From Bacillota bacterium (GTDB lineage Bacteria > Bacillota > Clostridia > Christensenellales > Borkfalkiaceae): a stretch of DNA of 5,891 nt. Where the stretch lies: positions 1 through 5,891 of the forward strand of contig JAETTR010000083.1 in the NCBI GenBank assembly GCA_021768985.1, read 5' to 3'. The notes beneath the pieces were generated by a model that searched no databases, was not told where the DNA came from, and worked only from the letters and a program-made list of their open reading frames with translations. A program made the position numbers and the translations under genes. This document shows, piece after piece, positions 5,365 to 5,891 of this stretch; position 1 is the first letter of the stretch, and the number at the start of each line of letters is the position of its first letter.

Positions 5365-5891
5365 TTAGTGCGAGCCGTTGATCAGCGTGATCGGAAGATA
5401 TTCCCTCTCCCCTCTGCCGTTTGCCGAAAGCTCGAAAGTCAGTTCGTATTTTTCTTGCCCGAGCGCAAGCGGCGTAAACGAAAAATCGCAGGCGCGCGCG
5501 TGCTCCTTTTTACTGCCGTGCCAGTGCTCGAGCCCCACGCTTCGCGCCGTTCCGCCCGTCACCTGCCATTCCGCGGGCAACCCGAGAAGGCGCACTCTAT
5601 AATACTGCGGCAGATACAGACGGTTGCACAGCGTGATCCGGATCATCTTTTCCCTGCCCTCGGCGATCTCCGTGAACTCGTCGTCGAACGTAACCTTTGC
5701 GGTCACGGCGGGGAAGTGAAAGCGAACGGTATGCGGCGATTCCGCAAGCAGCTCTTTGAAATTCTCCTGCTGATAGGGATAGAACGCCTCTTCGTCGTAC
5801 CGCAGGCTCTTCGCGGGGGAAATTTCGAACCCCGAATCCGTAAACAAGCAACGCTCGGAGGACACGACGGGGAACTGCTTCACCACGCGCG
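5365..5891 (-). CDS. C-terminal part of an unidentified large protein, beta-rich C-terminal domain (5' end outside window)
   Basis: An open frame runs off the right edge of the window and ends with TAA at 5365-5367. The first possible start in the window is a GTG at 5884-5886 without a convincing ribosome site, so the gene almost certainly continues upstream. About 175 residues are visible. The last 115 alternate hydrophobic and polar residues in short strands: VRFHFPAVTAKVTF; MIRITLCNRLYLPQYYRVRLLGLP; a WQVTGG turn; LEHWHGS; FSFTPLALGQEKYELTFELSANG; and a final YLPITLING. This is the pattern of an immunoglobulin-like or NEW3-like beta-sandwich, as found at the ends of sugar-active enzymes and of some large ADP-ribosylglycohydrolase-family proteins in Clostridia. 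The latter resemblance is from memory and weak. No catalytic motif is visible. It lies 25 bases upstream of the GH3 gene and probably heads or continues the same operon, suggesting a role in the same glycan pathway. Confidence 0.8.
   Translation of the reverse strand, partial: RVVKQFPVVSSERCLFTDSGFEISPAKSLRYDEEAFYPYQQENFKELLAESPHTVRFHFPAVTAKVTFDDEFTEIAEGREKMIRITLCNRLYLPQYYRVRLLGLPAEWQVTGGTARSVGLEHWHGSKKEHARACDFSFTPLALGQEKYELTFELSANGRGEREYLPITLINGSH

Noticed and set aside
4194..5381. A 395-codon open frame on the + strand antisense to the GH3 gene
   Set aside because: It lies entirely opposite a gene with all GH3 motifs, has no recognisable domain, and is rich in Arg/Ala/Val, as expected for a shadow of GC-rich codons.
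5365..5886. A complete small protein starting at GTG 5886
   Set aside because: The frame continues to the window edge, no ribosome site can be seen and the domain looks C-terminal, so truncation by the window is more likely.

Overview
The window looks like chromosomal DNA from an anaerobic, probably gut-associated, member of the Bacillota (Clostridia-like). This is inferred from four things: clearly GC-rich coding sequence, strong GGAG-type ribosome binding sites, a perfect TTGACA/TATAAT promoter, and protein types common in Clostridia (an unfused radical SAM/DUF4130 DNA-metabolism pair and leaderless GH36 and GH3 glycosidases). No rRNA, tRNA, CRISPR array, insertion sequence or phage gene was seen. 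Genes fill almost the whole window and no gene-free stretch exceeds about 105 bases.

Left block, + strand (1-995). The 3' end of a radical SAM protein of the putative DNA modification/repair family overlaps by ATGA with a complete 246-residue partner of the TIGR03915/DUF4130 family. The two form a translationally coupled pair whose biochemical role is, to my knowledge, not established. The radical SAM fragment begins inside what looks like a helix-hairpin-helix and carries a consensus-like sliding-clamp-binding pentapeptide (QLSLF) in its tail. Both features place the system on DNA. A 14-bp perfect-stem hairpin at 1011-1049 separates this block from the convergent right block and probably ends transcription from both sides.

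Right block, - strand (1065-5891). Read in the direction of transcription, it holds the C-terminal part of a large unidentified protein ending in a beta-rich domain, then a complete GH3 beta-glycosidase (667 aa), then a complete GH36 alpha-galactosidase (722 aa). The first two are separated by only 25 bases and look co-transcribed. The GH36 gene follows after about 100 bases and has its own perfect sigma-70-type promoter (17-bp spacer), with a 12-bp palindrome lying exactly within the -35/-10 spacer, a likely repressor site. Neither glycosidase has a signal peptide. They would work in the cytoplasm on imported oligosaccharides, removing alpha-galactosyl and beta-linked sugars from plant-type substrates. 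No transporter or regulator lies inside the window.

The most interesting leads are the uncharacterised DNA-repair pair with its clamp motif, the operator-like palindrome inside the GH36 promoter, and the unidentified partial protein at the right edge.
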